A stretch of 64,000 bases of DNA from Bicyclus anynana (Eukaryota; Arthropoda; Insecta; Lepidoptera; Nymphalidae). The position numbers and the translations under genes were made by a program. Under the pieces are notes generated by a model. That model did no database searches and was not told the DNA's origin. It saw only the letters and a program-made list of their open reading frames with translations. The DNA lies in assembly GCF_947172395.1 (NCBI RefSeq), contig NC_069092.1, positions 6,431,418-6,495,417 on the forward strand, written 5' to 3'. Position 1 is the stretch's first letter, and each line of letters starts with the position of its first letter. Positions 1 to 13,670 of the stretch are shown here, in pieces.

Positions 1-1474
1 GACTGTGGTCACGTGACTCTTTTAGGCTTTAGGATTGGCAGTTAGGATTTCCTTTGAAAAGTACAATATCAAATATAGTAATTAAAGAGTAGATTTTTGT
101 TCTATTAAAGATTATAAGCAGGCTGTTAAAAATATAAAATAGGTATTGTATGCTTAAAAAAATATCGTTTATATTTAGACTGCCTTAACTACTTAGGTGA
201 TGTTTTGTTTTTAACCGACTTCCAATAAGGAGGAGGTTCTACGTTCGGCTGTACCTATGTATGTTTTTTTATGCATATCCAGCGATATTTCCGTCCGTTA
301 GGTTTATTTATTAACAAAAATAGCTTAATACACCTATATAGTTAGATAGATAGGTTCTTAGCATAAAGAAGATTATCGACACTAACAATCCATTTTTATT
401 TCTTTTTCTTAATGTCAAAGAATAAATTAAAAATCTAAGACAATTGGAGTATATCAAAGAAAAGACCTTCTTTTTAAATCGGTTATTAAATAACTCCCCC
501 TGTATATATCGTTCAAGCTGCACTAACAGTAATATGATCCAGTGGGCAGGGAAAGTGGGAGACGACGTCATAATGTAGATGGAGCTGCATTTAATCAACA
601 GAGCGGATGTTCTGCAGTCAGTGACCTCAATTGAATTTATTAACTTTATTAAATGTATGTAGATAGGTATTATGTCTCTAATGCTAGCCATGAACGATCA
701 AGTATACCCACGTTTAAGCAAATATTTCCCATCCTACCTATAGTTTATGTTGGGATCTTTCATAGGAAATACTTCAAAACTATGCGTCAGTCAAACAATC
801 AGTCAATCTTTTATTTATTTACTAGCAGACTTCCACGGTTTCTCCAGCGAAAAACCTTTAGATATTACTCTCTGATAACGTAGCTTTTTTAACAAATAAA
901 AAGTCATAACTTATCTCTTAGATCAGTAACTGATATTAAGTAAATATTTAATTAAATATTAATAAATCCTGAATAGAAAAATTCAGTATTTTCTTCTTTG
1001 TATTTTAGTTGGTTAAATTATAGAATATTCATAATAGAATTCTCACAGTGTAACAAAGTGCATAACAATATAATTTCAGTTTAGTGCGCCCCTGGCGTAC
1101 CTACTAATGGACCGCAACCTAATACCTAAGCCTGTCGCCCAGTGAAAGCTATAAAAATTAATTGAATCGCTCGAGAATGTCATCGCAACGATAAAATTAC
1201 AATTCACGCAGGCGCCAGATGCACAGCATTTTATTGCGAGGAGCAAATTGAAACCGCCACCGTTATAGACAATTGTTTCAAAGTTATTGTTTTTCCATTA
1301 AAAGTGGGTAGCAATTTTTCCGCGAAAATACATCACCAGCGACATATTGGTATACCTACCTACGTAGATTCACTTCATTCTTCTTGAAAATTCTCCATTA
1401 CAATTTATGTTGTATAGGTGGCATCTACATACTCTAAGTTACAGTGAATCTATGAAACTAATAATCTCTGAAAA
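1..1474. other. AT-rich intergenic DNA
   Basis: No supported gene. The short open frames here have no recognisable domain and the length expected by chance in AT-rich DNA. One dispersed repeat fragment lies at 211-270. I see nothing else. Confidence 0.6.
211..270 (+). repeat. Dispersed repeat fragment, GACTTCC...GGAGGAGGTTCT type
   Basis: The block starts TTAACCGACTTCC, has GGAGGAGGTTCTACG in the middle and ends in a T-run. The same block recurs at 18258-18300, 30605-30660 (both +) and 40899-40955 (-). Four copies in 64 kb show it is part of a mobile element, but I cannot assign its class. Confidence 0.7.
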
Positions 1475-1555
1475 TCCGCATTGGGCCAGCGTGGTGGACT
1501 ATTGCCCTAACCCCTATCATTCTGTGAGGAGACTCGAGCTCAGCAGTAAGCCGAA
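1475..1555 (+). repeat. SINE family A, 3' body fragment
   Basis: This matches the tail half of the tRNA-derived SINE seen complete at 36698-37020: the block GCATTGGGCCAGCGTGG followed by GGAGACTCGAGCTCAGCAG. The tRNA-like head is missing, so it is a truncated relic. Confidence 0.75.
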
Positions 1556-2903
1556 AGTCTCTATTACAATTTATGTTGCAGATTTTCTTGTGGTCTATTA
1601 AATATACTCTCAAATCTTTGACCTTTCTCTTTCCCAGTCTTTATGATGAAACAATGCCTTTTTGTTGCTTGAATATTAACTTATTTTACATGTAAAAGAA
1701 CCCTTTTAAAATCTTTTTAGTAAACCTATTTTCAGTGATTCTATCCATAGAGTACTGAAATTAGGTTTGAAAATAATTATAAGCTCCAGCTAATAATATA
1801 AAAAAAACACGGATCTCAATTTTTTTATTAATTAATTCTAGGTTTCTAAATAAAGCACATATATTTTTAATACATGTCTATCTATTTTTGTTATAAGCCA
1901 TTCACATAGGCTTGGCTTGGCAGGGAGGAACGTAAATATACCTAAGCTTTCATTTAGAAAACGTTTCATGTTTTCAAAACCATTAAAAATAATGTGTTGA
2001 AAGGATCTAAATATGTAAAGTGAGATTTTTTATATTAAGTACCTTAGACATGAATAGACGACCTACTTTGTAGTCTCAAAATACCCTTCTATATGGCAGA
2101 TATGATTTTCTGTTAGAAAGACTATGTACATATTTATATTTCCAAACACATCTTATGTAAATTGGTGTAAGAAAAATTTTTTTTTTAATTAAAGTAAAAA
2201 ACGTAGGTATATCTGTAATTAAAAAACAGTATTTTTGAATAGTATTAGGGATTAACATAATATGTAGATATTTTCTCCACCTCCGCTTAGGTATTATCGC
2301 TCTTTATTACAACCAGTCTTCTTACTTGGTTCCAAAGTACTCCAATCGACATGACGTCCAAATGCGTTTAATAAAAGTTGCCAATAAAGTCGAAACAAAC
2401 GTGCACTTATCTTAAATTGAGACTATATGAGAATAAAGGCAACGTTCTGAAAGTAGGTACCTACCTAACTATCGGATATTTTAAGCATTTATTTTTCTTA
2501 AGTCCTCTCTCTGCAACAAAGTCTATTGATGGAGTGAACGCGGGAGGAAAATACACAAGCTAGAGTAGACGTTCTATTTTCGAATGTTTGATTTAAATTG
2601 CCTATCTATAACGCAAGATTGCAGAGCGCTACCAAATATTTTGTTCTATTTAATGACTAGAGTTTGTGTTTTAGGTTATACTTTTATGAATAGGTTGTTT
2701 TACTTGTGTACGTTTTTTATGCATTTAAAAGTTTCTCAGATCAATAGCCTTATGTTAAGTTACTTTTTAAGACACATTATTATTTATTATTACGTATTAT
2801 TATTAGTTATTACTTGAAATACGATGAAATACATTTTTTTTACTAAATGCCTCTATTGGTTTCTGCACTACACGTACCTAAATTATTCGATATAAGTAGG
2901 GAA

Positions 2904-2931
2904 GGAGGTAACTAGCCACGGCCGAAAACTG
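2904..2931 (-). repeat. SINE family B fragment (28 bp)
   Basis: The block GGTAACTAGCCACGGCCGAA is the same as in the full SINE B copy at 9316-9632. Only this conserved core remains. Confidence 0.55.
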
Positions 2932-3053
2932 CCAGAATAGTCAAATTTGAACAATATAAAATCTTAAATTAAACCCAACACCTCTTTTTTGTACACCAAG
3001 GTACATATCACCAGATACGCCTAAATGGTTTTCAGATTTCGTAAAACTCTAAT

Positions 3054-3325
3054 ATACCCAAAGATTTTATACTGTATTAGATATGTCACTATAGCACGTC
3101 AAAACTTTCTTTTTGAAAGTCTTAATTTAATTTAGTCGCATAGTAAACAACGAAAGCTATTTAAACAAATAAAACCTAAATATTGTCTACTACAATGTCG
3201 AGTTGTGTGTTGAGGAAGTGTATACCTACACATAAATACACAATTTGTGCATGAATGCGATCAGAGGAGTAGATAAATTAGGATCACTTTTGCGGTGATT
3301 TTGTAGACACGTAACATGTCTAAAT
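3054..3325 (+). repeat. Unnamed dispersed repeat, copy 1
   Basis: Shares ordered blocks with 26140-26280 (+) and 32840-33005 (-): a TTTTATACT block, CACGTCAAAAC or CACATCAAAAC, CTTAATTTCATTTAG-like, and (in copies 1 and 3) GGATCACTTTT followed by GTGATTTTGTAG. No coding capacity or terminal repeats are visible. Class unknown. Confidence 0.5.
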
Positions 3326-6300
3326 ATTAAGTCGTTGTATGTACCTACATAGGTAGGTACTACTTACTACTTAATACTACACTTTACTAGAAAACAGATA
3401 TTTTTCTTGTAATCGAAGTATCTTTACTGCCTATATAGAGATAGATAAGATCATTACCAGATAATATCGCATCGATGCGTATATTACTTAAACTCACTAA
3501 AAAATAAACTTTATTCGCATTTTGTAACTTTAGTGATTCTCATTACCGTGCCGATCATGATTTTATCGGTTGTAATTATCATCAAGAACGATTACAATGT
3601 TTTCGAAAAGTTTAATTTAAATATACATTTAAATATTTTAATAGGTAGCTGTACGTTGCCTTCACATGAAATGGAATTAGGTCAGTGTTGTGAGTAGTTG
3701 ACGATTTTTGTTTTTTTTATTAATACTAAAGTGAAAGACTAAATGTTGAAACTCCAGTGATTCGACCAATTAGGTCCCTGCGACTCAAAAGACAAGAACC
3801 ACAAGATGTCATGATATACACACTAGGTAACTACATATTTGGGAAAATCATGGATTTCGCACCTAACGCGTCATATACATATATATACAAATACTTGAAA
3901 ATTCAGCTGAATGTCTCACGACTGATTGCAGGAATAATGAGACACTAAAATAAAATATGTGGGATAAAATACAGCCTATGTCACTCGCTGATAATACTTT
4001 CTATTAGTAAAATAACTTTAAAAATCGATTTAGGTGTGAAAGCTAACCTAACTTAGCTTTAACAAACTCATACACGCATTTACAAAATCAGATAATATTA
4101 GGATACAAATAGACTTTAAACCATCGCAATGCTTTCATTTAAAACGCGTTAATGATGAAATAAATAAACTAGCTCCTTACAACGTTTTTAGTTTCTTACC
4201 TATATACGTAGGTACTTACTAAGTATAATGGAAAAAGAAAAAAATTTAAAAATATACAAGTTTAATAAAAAAAGCTTCGATTGTAAACAAAGTATGTACC
4301 TACTGCATAGTTTTGATTTTCAATTTGCTACGTGTGGGGTCCAATAGTCTTATAATACAGTAGAATGTCAGGAACTATAGTAACTTTATACACATGCTAC
4401 TCGTATAACATTATCAGTATGGTAGGAAGGTGGTAGGCGTAACGACGAATTATCCTCCGTTCACGGCTAGGTATACGTAAGATACCATCTTTGAGGTAGA
4501 AACTTAGTAAGGTTAATGAGGATACGTCGATAAGACTGATTATTTTTTTATTGATCGTCATTTTCAGCCTATTGTAAAGGCCCACTACCAGGGCAAGGCC
4601 TTCTTTTTCATGCAAATGAAAAAAAAGGCCTTAGTGCTTGCATTTGCATGAAAATGTTAAACTCTCCACAATCACCGGGAACCAACTTTTCAACTCCGGG
4701 CTGAGATTTTTTGTTGAGAGTTTCTTTGATTAATGGAAGCTTATCTTTTCACAACTTGACCCAGGATTCCAACCTTTGACTTGGTGATTCGAAGCTAAGT
4801 ATATACATAAGCTAAAAACCTGACCAACTAAAAATATTGTATTTGCCTTGTATTTTTAATAAACTTTCACGCAATTTCAACTAGAACAAAGAGAGGAAGA
4901 TATATTTTGTCAAACTGGATCGCTAAAAATAATACTAAACACGACACTGGAATACCTAATAAATTAAAGAAATTAAAATAGCTTTATTTCCTTACAATAA
5001 CACTCAATTTTTTTTTGAATAGATATTAGGTAGGTATACGAGATTACAAGTTCTAAAGAGTGGATTTGAGTTGTGGGGTGGAGTTCATATTATCTAAAAT
5101 TAATAATAATAATAGTAAAAAAAAGAACTAATAAATAAATGAGAGGAAAAAAATTAATGTTATTTTTTTGTTTGTGTTTTACTCTTTTTGTAAGGACTGC
5201 ATCTTGAATGCCTCCTCCAATTACAGCCATTGTACTCCGTCTCTGGCTGTTCGGTGCTATGTTTTTCCTATAACCCTCAGTATATCGTGAGTGACAACAC
5301 TCACACGGGGATACCTACCAAGGAGTTAATATAATAAACAATAACTAGGTAACAAATTCGGAATAGTACCTAATTAGGTATATTGCCCTAAGCGTATCCA
5401 TGTAGTTCCATCCCATTTTTAGAAAGTACTGAGAGGTCGTGGACAACATTCACAGTGTGATTGATAAACATAAAAATCGATAACTTTACATAATTAATGC
5501 ACATACACATTAATGTTAGATATGTAATGTATTTTAGTTTCTTTTCATCGTCATCAAATTGAATCTTTAGTCAAACACCCCCTTAAGCTTTTCTTCACCC
5601 TCTTTGGCTAAAATACCGCTAAATAATTCTATGTAAATGTAATGTTTTACATACGTAGGTATGACAGAATAAATGTTAATTCATTTTTTTAACATGTTTT
5701 ATATAACACGTTCTGTAAGGTGTTTATTCCACTATTATATTTTAATTTTAAATTATAATAATTTCATCTTATCCTTAAAAGCTTTGACTAAAATGTAAAT
5801 GAATAATTTCGTAATAAATAGGGATGACCTTCGTACTTTAGAATTACCTAATACACCCAATTGTTTGTAGATGGATAAGTGATTCGTATAACATAAGCTA
5901 TTTTCAGAATATTCATTTGATCCGTTTTCTTTTAGGAGAATATTATAATGATAGCGTATGTTTGTGGGTTTCCGAACGACAAATTCCCAATACGCTCACG
6001 TATCTTATCTCCGGATATTACTACTAGGCTCAGAACCAATGCCGTAGAAGATGAAGGTACCTACAGACGGTTTGCAATAACAATAATGCGGAACAGAGTC
6101 GGGCGACCTGCCAGAGTCCTATCGATCCGCAGTAGTATCTCACCAGCTTAACAAGACCCCCCAAATTATCTATATCCTCCCCAAAACATATTTACCTCCT
6201 AGAACAAGAGGAGGGCGCGGTGTATCATCTCAGCCTGGCCGCTCTGCCTTCAAGTAGGTCAGAGGGAAAATTTACAAACACTACTGCCACGAATGTTGAT

Positions 6301-8071
6301 TTTTTAAATAAACCAAATGCTTTCCGGGTCAATGCAAATGAGATTGTTTATCCACAGAAATGCTTACTGCGAGAAAAGTATGAAAATATTTACTTAATAA
6401 TATCTACCGTCACTAAATTTAGTAACAACTCAATCTTAAATGTATATAAATTTTAATTGCTCTAGCTTAATCTTTATCTATGTTCTGTCTCTATGCCTAA
6501 CTGGCGTAGGTATAATCTAGACTTCTAGCAAAAGTAAATTAGATCTAAGTAAGTAGGTACCTAATGATTTTATTGATACGGCTATTGACAATAATTAATA
6601 ATAACCATAGAACAACAATTTAATAATCAGATTACTTTAAATATTTTTAAAAGTTACGTCACCATTTGGCATTTTTAACTGAAGTGGTGATAAAAATTTA
6701 TCGAATATTCATAGTGGGTATCGACGAAGAATTTAATTAAAACCTCGAGCCTTAAGATCTTGAGTGGGTAGGTAGGTATCTAACGACGTTTTACCTAATC
6801 AATTCAAGTGATAGGGACCTTATTATTATGTACATTGCTAATTATTCAATCAATTTGAATAATAGATACATACTTATTAAGAGTCAACATATTTCCAAGG
6901 GATTAAGAATTTACTACATTCCCAATAATAATCAATTGGTAAGTACATTGTGTGTAAAAATTCAATATCTTTTGCTGACAAGCTTGTGTTATCATATAAA
7001 CTGTATATAATGAGGTTACAAGTTGATAGTTAAAATTTTAAATAAAACATATTTTCTTCTTTATAAAGCGTTTAAATAAAAGATAGTTTTTTAAAAAAGT
7101 TTTTTGCTTTTAATTTACATAATTAGGCAGGAAAGGTGAATGGCGTTATTGTAAAACATGACAATTTATTATGTTAGTTTATCATATCTTTATACAGTAC
7201 CTGTTACTTTTCAACCTAATAAAATAATTACTTACTTTACAATGTAAATATTTCGGTAAGTTTTGTATCCAGTTTCTAACTGACTATTTTATTTAACATG
7301 TTCTTAAAACTTTTCTCATAAACTATGCAATAGGCACACGTCAATGACGTCAATAATTTTTTTGGGTAAGCATACTTTATTAAAACATCAATTTTCCACT
7401 CCAGATAAGACGTACCTACGAAATATAAGTTGTACTTACATCCAGCCCAGTATACAAAGAGCGCTGGGAGGTATTTTCTTTTGCTTCCTGCGCTTAATTT
7501 TGTTCAAACCGTAAAAGGAAGAAGGTGTCAAGATACACTGGCCATCTCGAAAATACTGTAGTCCTTTCTACAACCGTGGGTCGGCGATTAAACGCACTTT
7601 AGATAAAATATGTAAAGGTCACCTCAGTTAGGTGACTTTACTCGAATTGAAGAGGCTTAAGCGATTCGAATTCTTTCCTTAAGTGTACACTTTTTGTTGG
7701 AAGTCTTCGTTTCGGGTGATATTTTATTTCTACATGTTGGTACTTATTTTGGGATAAAAGTATTATCCACACTGAGGTAGTAAGTAGGTGTATGTAAACG
7801 TTGTAAGATAAAGATCTGACGTTGAGTACCTACAATCACTTTGTAACTGATGCATCAGTTATCCATATTATCCATAATATTGTATCTGTAAATAATAAAT
7901 TTTATTTTCTTTTACGCCTAAGATATAGTCAAAATAATAATGTAAGGCGGTTGGTAACTATCTACTCGTATCAAATTTTGTGACTTTATCTTGTTAACGT
8001 ATTGAAAATACCTAAAATGTACAAAATCAAAATCGATTTTAGAAATGTACAAAGAGAAGGTATTTATATGG

Positions 8072-8255
8072 TACTAGGGGACGTCCGCGACTTGGTCTGT
8101 CCATAGACCTCCTTAATCCGGCCCTTTTGCAAAATCCATTCTTAAAGGACGTCTACACACTGTTAACTACCTCCCTGACAAATTTAATCATTTTACGTCA
8201 AGTGATTTTCTAGATTTCGAGATGAGTGACTTTTCGCATTTATATATTAAGATAC
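8072..8255 (-). repeat. Helitron-like non-autonomous element, degraded
   Basis: Read on the minus strand it begins with a degraded TTATAAATGCGAAAAGT-like head and ends in a GTCGCGGACGTCC-like tail. These two signatures bracket better copies such as 41513-41844. Assignment to Helitrons is from family resemblance only. Confidence 0.4.
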
Positions 8256-8640
8256 CTGTCTGAGTAATTGTATTATTTTTATTTACCTACCTAATTAAAT
8301 GTCTTTAGTTAGGTAGGCAGGTACTTTTCGAACTCGTTAACTTCAAAGCAAAAGGAAAACCATTTCCTCCAACTAATTTACTAAAAATACCGAGCAATAA
8401 TTAAGTGAAGTTTTCCACGAACGAAACATTAGAGCAGAATTTTACATGTGTTTTTCACGCTATAGCAGTAGCATTTCAAATAAAAATGGTCCAAAGGTAC
8501 CCATTAACGTCGCCCAATGTTTTAATATGATCATATTTGTGACAAGTTAGTAATAAAATATATGATAGATATGCCCACAGGAAAATTTGTAGGAGTGTTG
8601 TTTCAGTGTTGAATTTTTGTTACATTTCATAGGCAAATTA

Positions 8641-8794
8641 AAAATATCACAAACCTGCATACCAGAGAATTTTCTTAATTCTCTGCGTGTGTGTAGTCTG
8701 CCTATTGGGTCAGCGTGGTGGACTATGGTGGTCTAATCCCTCACACTCTGAGAGGAGACTCGAGCTCTGCAGTGAGCCGAATATGGGTTGATAC
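8641..8794 (+). repeat. SINE family A, 5'-truncated
   Basis: Carries the body and 3' part of SINE A (AACCTGCATACCAGAGAATT, CAGCGTGGTGGACTA, GAGGAGACTCGAGCTC, GAATATGGGTTGAT). The tRNA-like promoter boxes are absent. Confidence 0.8.
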
Positions 8795-8909
8795 CGAAGA
8801 CCAAAGACATATACAAATTTTGGAATATTTAAAGTTTGAATTTTGATTATTTTAAGTAGGTATAATTTCCATATACCTACAATATAACAAAAACTCAGCA
8901 CCCACTATC

Positions 8910-8951
8910 TCATATTATACAAGATAAAAGCTTATATTTTGTATAATATGA
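8910..8951. repeat. Perfect 13-bp inverted repeat
   Basis: Arms TCATATTATACAA (8910-8922) and TTGTATAATATGA (8939-8951) flank a 16-nt spacer. It is AT-rich and lies just after a SINE copy. No known element end is recognised. Confidence 0.5.
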
Positions 8952-9104
8952 TAAATACTTGGTTTTACCTTTGAAAAAATCTAACTAATTTATATTTGCA
9001 TTATACAAATTATAAGTGTGAATGATTGATTATTCTTTGCCTACCTAAAAAGCCTTCAGAAACAAACTTTAATTTTGACAATTTGAGACATATCAGAGTA
9101 TGGG

Positions 9105-9241
9105 TGCTCTATCTAGGCTTCTGGAGCGAGGTTGGCTGGAGTGACTCCAGCGGGGACCAGCACCAAAAGGACCTACGTACAACGGCCAAACCTTAGTGGC
9201 CACGTGCGGAAAAGGCCCAAGAAAAGAAGAAGAAGAAGAAG
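9105..9241 (+). repeat. Unclassified retroelement 3' tail ending in (GAA)n
   Basis: A GC-richer segment (GGAGCGAGGTTGGCTGG, CCAGCGGGGACCAGCACC) runs into GGCCCAAG and then an AAGAAGAAGAAG tract. The layout is that of a short 3' end of a non-LTR element or SINE with a microsatellite tail. Class not certain. Confidence 0.4.
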
Positions 9242-9315
9242 ATCGGTGCTCTACTTAGTGTAGATAGAATATTCTACATAGGTACCGTAATGTAATGTTA
9301 CAGGTAATACCTACC

Positions 9316-9632
9316 TTTTTTTTTTTTTATTTTATTCTTTACAAGTTAGCCCTTGACTACAATCTCACCTGATGGTAAGTGATGATGCAGTCTAAGATGG
9401 AAGAGGGCTAACTTGTTAGGAGGAGGATGAAAATCCACACTCCTTTCGGTTTCTACACGACATCGTACCGGAACGCTAATTAGCTTGGCGGTACGTCTTT
9501 GCCGGTAGGGTGGTAACTAGCCACGGCCGAAGCCTCCCACCAGCCAGACCTGGACAAATTAAGAAATTCTCAATCTGCCCAGCCGGGGATCGAACCCAGG
9601 ACCTCCGCTTTGTAAATCCACCGCGCAACCTA
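9316..9632 (-). repeat. SINE family B, near full length
   Basis: On the minus strand it starts with a tRNA-like head (GCGCGGTGGATTTACAA, then the box-B-like GGGTTCGATCCCC near 9595), continues through the conserved CCGGTACGATGTCG region, and ends in an A-rich tail (the T-run at 9316-9329 on plus). Other copies are at 40031-40310 and 41351-41500, with fragments at 2904 and 50946. Pol III transcription and LINE-mediated retroposition are the family's known mode. Confidence 0.8.
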
Positions 9633-12600
9633 CGTCTAATTTGTTGCAGTTAATTTATATCATAATGTAGATAGCAGGTGTGTGCCAATAGCCGTAACTT
9701 TTATCACCGCGTATCATGCGAAAGAAATAACATTCGCGTTACATACCAACGCAGTCTTTGAACGGTAACGCGCAAACTTTCCACGGTATTCGTGCAAATT
9801 AACAGCTGATTGTATTCAATACGCGTACGCTGGTTTATTAGGGTGTAATTCTCAGACCAATTATAAAGGACCTGTATCGTACTCATAGTCACGAACAAAA
9901 TTATCTGTCATTTTCTGAAAAAAAGGAGATAGATAGAGATAGATATTGTATATACCTATCTTATGCTAAACTAGAATTTTTTGCCCGTTTTTTACACAAC
10001 TCAATTACACAAAAAGGTATTTTTACGGAGCTCTTTAACCGACGAACACGATTACAACTATTTAACATCGATTCTATAATCGTATTAGATCGTTGATCAT
10101 ATACTTAAACAGTAAAGTAACGTCTAGCGAGGCAGGTCCTATACAATAATTGGTCTGAGGGTGTAATTAGAGTTGTTTTTTTTTTAGATGAAAAGTTTAC
10201 AGGAACGATGAGAAACGTGTAAGTGTCCGACGGCACGCGAGCTTTCGTGTCGGACGGAGCCCGCCCTCTGCTCATAAACTTGCTGGCAAATGTAGGCCCA
10301 GGTATTGAGGCAATATTGGTGATGGTGAAATTTCACGTGAATTGGCATGTTTACTCGAATTTTGTCGGATATTTTGACCTCCAGCCAGTCCGTAAAAGAG
10401 TTTTTCTTTTTTTTACATTTCCACCTCCTTTGGTAGGTAAAAAGAGGTTCTTATTCTTAACACGTCAATTTATTGGAAAAAGCGCCGAAGATAACAATAA
10501 TATCTATAAGATCTTATTATTCTGCTGATATTTATCAAAGTTCAGATTGTGTAATCTCTGTCTACTTTAATTTTATATCATATGCTCATAATTATGTCTT
10601 AGTTTTATTAGATAAAAGAGCTACTTAATAAGTATTGTAGACGCCTATGAAAGTAATAGTTTTAGGAAAATGACATACTTAAATATTATAAGTTATTGTA
10701 GAATCAATTTTGCCATAGTTCGCGCATTCCTTTTAATATTATTTAAACTTGCTAAATATATCACTGTATCTACGAGAAAGATGTCTCGGTATGTTAGTAA
10801 GTATATAATAAAGTAGGCAGGTGATTATAATAATGTGTAGAAGATACAACAAAAACAATATGGTAGGTAAATACAAACAGGTTTTAGTTAAAAAAGTTTA
10901 TATTAATGCAAACGAACTCACTTACTTCCATGAGGAAATTCGTAAGTAAAACTGCTCAATATTTCAGATTTTAACAATAAAGTTAACTTTAGCTATGACG
11001 TTATACTTGAACCACTCACTGCACTTAACATTCTTAATTATTTTATTCAATAGCGTCGCGTGAGTCTGCCATTGCGTAAGAATTGTTTTAGAAGAATTCT
11101 TTCTATAAATAGCTCCAACGATTTTAGTATGCCACGACAGTCCCGCCTACTTTGAGTTAGTAGGTAACCTAAGCAATTATGATGATGGTTTTATTATGTG
11201 TCACGATAATTATATACGAAATGAATGTGTCATTGTTTCACCTTCTTCCTGATTGTAACTTATCAGGATATCGCCATTAGGTAGGTACTTTATGGTGTTA
11301 ATTTGAAATGTATAGACGATCAAAAAGCATCCTCTTGTACCTATTTGGACATATCTAGTCACTTACAGCTTTTTTTAACTTAATAATTTTTATTTTGTTA
11401 CTGCAATAATTCTACTAACAATAACGAAATATTTCTTTGACTTTTAAAAACAGAATTTATTAATTCGATACGTTTAAATAGACGTCAGTAGGTATATATT
11501 AAAAGTAAGACTAAATAGATAATTAAATAAAAATAACTAAAAGTATGAAATACAAAATATTACGTTTTAATTTTAAAAAATATTCAAAATTAAAACGAAA
11601 ATGTTAATAGAAACTAATTTATCCAGTTTGGTGGACTATTAGCCTAACCATGAGACTCTCATCTCTGAGAGATTATCTTCTCTCAACTTATTATTTAAAA
11701 ATGCTGACTGTGACAGGCATATTAAAAACAAATGTCAAATTAGGTATTCTTAAGTCCTAAGAACATGACTAGATACGTATTTTAAAATCCTTTTAAATTA
11801 ATAGCATAGTTTTGCTTAATCATACCTAAATAAATAAACCTTACATACCTTATTATTTCAAAACCACCGACTTCCACAAAAATAAATAAGTATAAAAGAA
11901 TTAACAATATTAATTTATTATTCGGTTACATTAAAATAAGATATTTACTGATTTTCTAAATGCACTTAGTTTAAAACTAACAATACTTTAAATTAATTCC
12001 CAATTTAGGTATTGTTCCCATTTTATGTAAGTAGATAAATATATTCTATTTATTAGTTATTAATTAATTTTAATTGCAGGACAAAATCACTTTTTTTTAA
12101 ACCACTTTTTATTTATCACTTGTTATTTCTATAGCTCACAAATTTAACACTGAAATAAATAATTTAATTAATAATATAATTCATACGCGTAATATGACTT
12201 AACGGCATAAGCCAAAAATCTCAACTAAACGAACGTTTCTCGTAAAACCGTACAGTTATTTTTATTGGCCATTAGTACAATGTCACATACCCATTGTAAA
12301 TTTATATTGGCCTATAAAAATTTAGCCGTATTTGTATTGTAGCGCAACCCTTTCATAGTGTTTTTATAAGACGCTTTTTGCTCTAATTCTTGGCAGACCA
12401 CAGTTTTAAAATAGTGCGTCGGTCATTATCTCTTGCGCAAAAACGGATGATAAAAAATTAACGGCCTCTTTTGTGATTGCTTGAACACATTGACCGTTAA
12501 CACTAAAAAATATAAGAATTGTTGAAAAATGTTTGAAGATGAATAGGTAGGTAAATATGCACGAAGAAGGGTTAATAATTTTGCTCAACTGAATGTTTAT

Positions 12601-12644
12601 GGAGTTTGACAGAGACTAGATTAAGAATCATCATTGTCATCATT
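9633..12644. other. AT-rich intergenic DNA
   Basis: No supported gene. A degraded SINE A fragment lies at about 11621-11687. An open frame at 10223-10528 starts with GTG and has no recognisable domain, so I do not call it. Nothing else interpretable. Confidence 0.5.
11621..11687 (+). repeat. SINE family A, decayed fragment
   Basis: Weak match to the tail of SINE A: TTTGGTGGACTATTAGCCTAA and a GAGA-rich block before TCTCAACT. Strongly diverged. Confidence 0.35.
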
Positions 12645-12970
12645 AACAGCCGATGGACGTCCAGTGCTGGACATAGGCCTCTAACCTCTTGCATAGACAC
12701 CACGCTCTCGAGCCGCCATCCAGCGGCTCCTTCTAACCTGCTTGATGTCTTAATGTACCTAGTGGAGGGTCGACCAACATAGCGTTTTCCGGTGCGGGGT
12801 CGCCATTCCAGCACCTTGGGACTCCAACGTTCATCTGCCACTTAAGCTTTGCTACTCACTGAGTTATGTCAGTTTGGTTCTTCTACGGAATTTCCTCATT
12901 TTTGATGCGATCACGCAGAGAAACTCCAAGCATAGCTCGCTCCATCGCCCGCTGAGTGACTTTGAGTCTT
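12645..12970 (-). pseudogene. RTE-clade non-LTR retrotransposon, C-terminal relic of the ORF
   Basis: On the minus strand the frames carry the C-terminal end of an RTE-type endonuclease/reverse-transcriptase polyprotein: a MERAMLGVSLRDRI block near 12900-12960, RIKNEEI next to it, then KVLEWRPRTGKR and VGRPSTR near 12740-12810. Near the end is a degraded form of the YVQQWTSIG ending. Frames are broken by stops, so it is dead. The reverse-transcriptase core lies outside the copy, which is the usual 5' truncation. Other relics of the same family are at 13552-13640, 31636-31830 and 42737-42990. Confidence 0.8.
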
Positions 12971-13216
12971 CTTCTACAGTTAACGACCAAAAGTAAGGAT
13001 TAAGATGTTAAGTAATTTAGGTAGCCTAGTTACTAAGTCTTCTACCTAGGCAACTAAATTGTCTACCTACCTGTTTTAGATATATTTTCTACAAGTATGT
13101 AAGTACCTAGGTAATAATATTGTCTTGTTTTTATAAAAAAAATCTATTAGGTATCAGTTAAAAGTTTTCCTTCTAAATAATAAATGTAAATATTGAAATG
13201 TATAAAACCTAGGAAG

Positions 13217-13275
13217 GTAGGCTTAGTTTACAAGCACTTTTGAAACGGTGGTATAGAGTGACTTTACCACCCATT
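13217..13275 (+). repeat. Dispersed repeat, TTACAAGCACTTTTGAAAC family, copy 1
   Basis: The block GGCTTAGTTTACAAGCACTT recurs at 17056-17165, 30531-30605 and, less well, at 39303-39420. Longer copies continue into GGAAACTTGAAA and AAAGTTA. No terminal repeats are seen. Likely an element relic of unknown class. Confidence 0.5.
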
Positions 13276-13551
13276 ATGAAGGATCAGGGGAAAAAGAAAC
13301 TCAACAGTTACTCTTTTTAAAAATCATAATTTTTCATGGGTTATATTCATAGATCAGTCTAAAAATAAATTCTTTTAACATTTCTTTTATAAGATGGAGT
13401 AGATACTAAAATTTATTTAGTCTTCTTAGCAGATTTTTTTAGTGTTTTAGAGTGCGTGGTTTGTTTAACTTTATGTAGTGCATCGGAAGTAGGTAGGTAT
13501 ATCTTCACATTATACGATCTAAAAACGTGTATTGCCATCAGTACACCTACC

Positions 13552-13640
13552 TATCAGCCGATGGACATCCACAGCAGGACATGCGTCTTTTGTAAGGACT
13601 TAAACACCACGGTTTTAACTGCCAGCATCCAGCGGCAGAT
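13552..13640 (-). repeat. RTE 3'-end fragment
   Basis: Carries AGCCGATGGACATCCACAG, the reverse complement of the diverged end of the RTE ORF, then a CCAGCATCCAGCGG block. Short and without an open frame. Confidence 0.6.
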
Positions 13641-13670
13641 TTCACATAAGTACCTATATACCTAAATCTG

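Larger units (their letters stand above)
1556..8071. other. AT-rich intergenic DNA with scattered repeat relics
   Basis: No gene supported. It holds a tiny SINE family B piece (2904-2931) and one copy of an unnamed dispersed repeat (3054-3325). Short AGGT/ACCT runs such as GTAGGTACCTAC-like motifs are frequent. The rest shows no structure I can interpret. Confidence 0.55.

Noticed and set aside
1083..1100. CTCF-like GCGCCCCTGGCGTAC
   Set aside because: One G of the core GGGGGC run is missing, which shifts the rest of the motif out of register.
10223..10528. 101-codon frame on plus
   Set aside because: It opens with GTG, not ATG, and the second half is low-complexity phenylalanine-rich. No family recognised.
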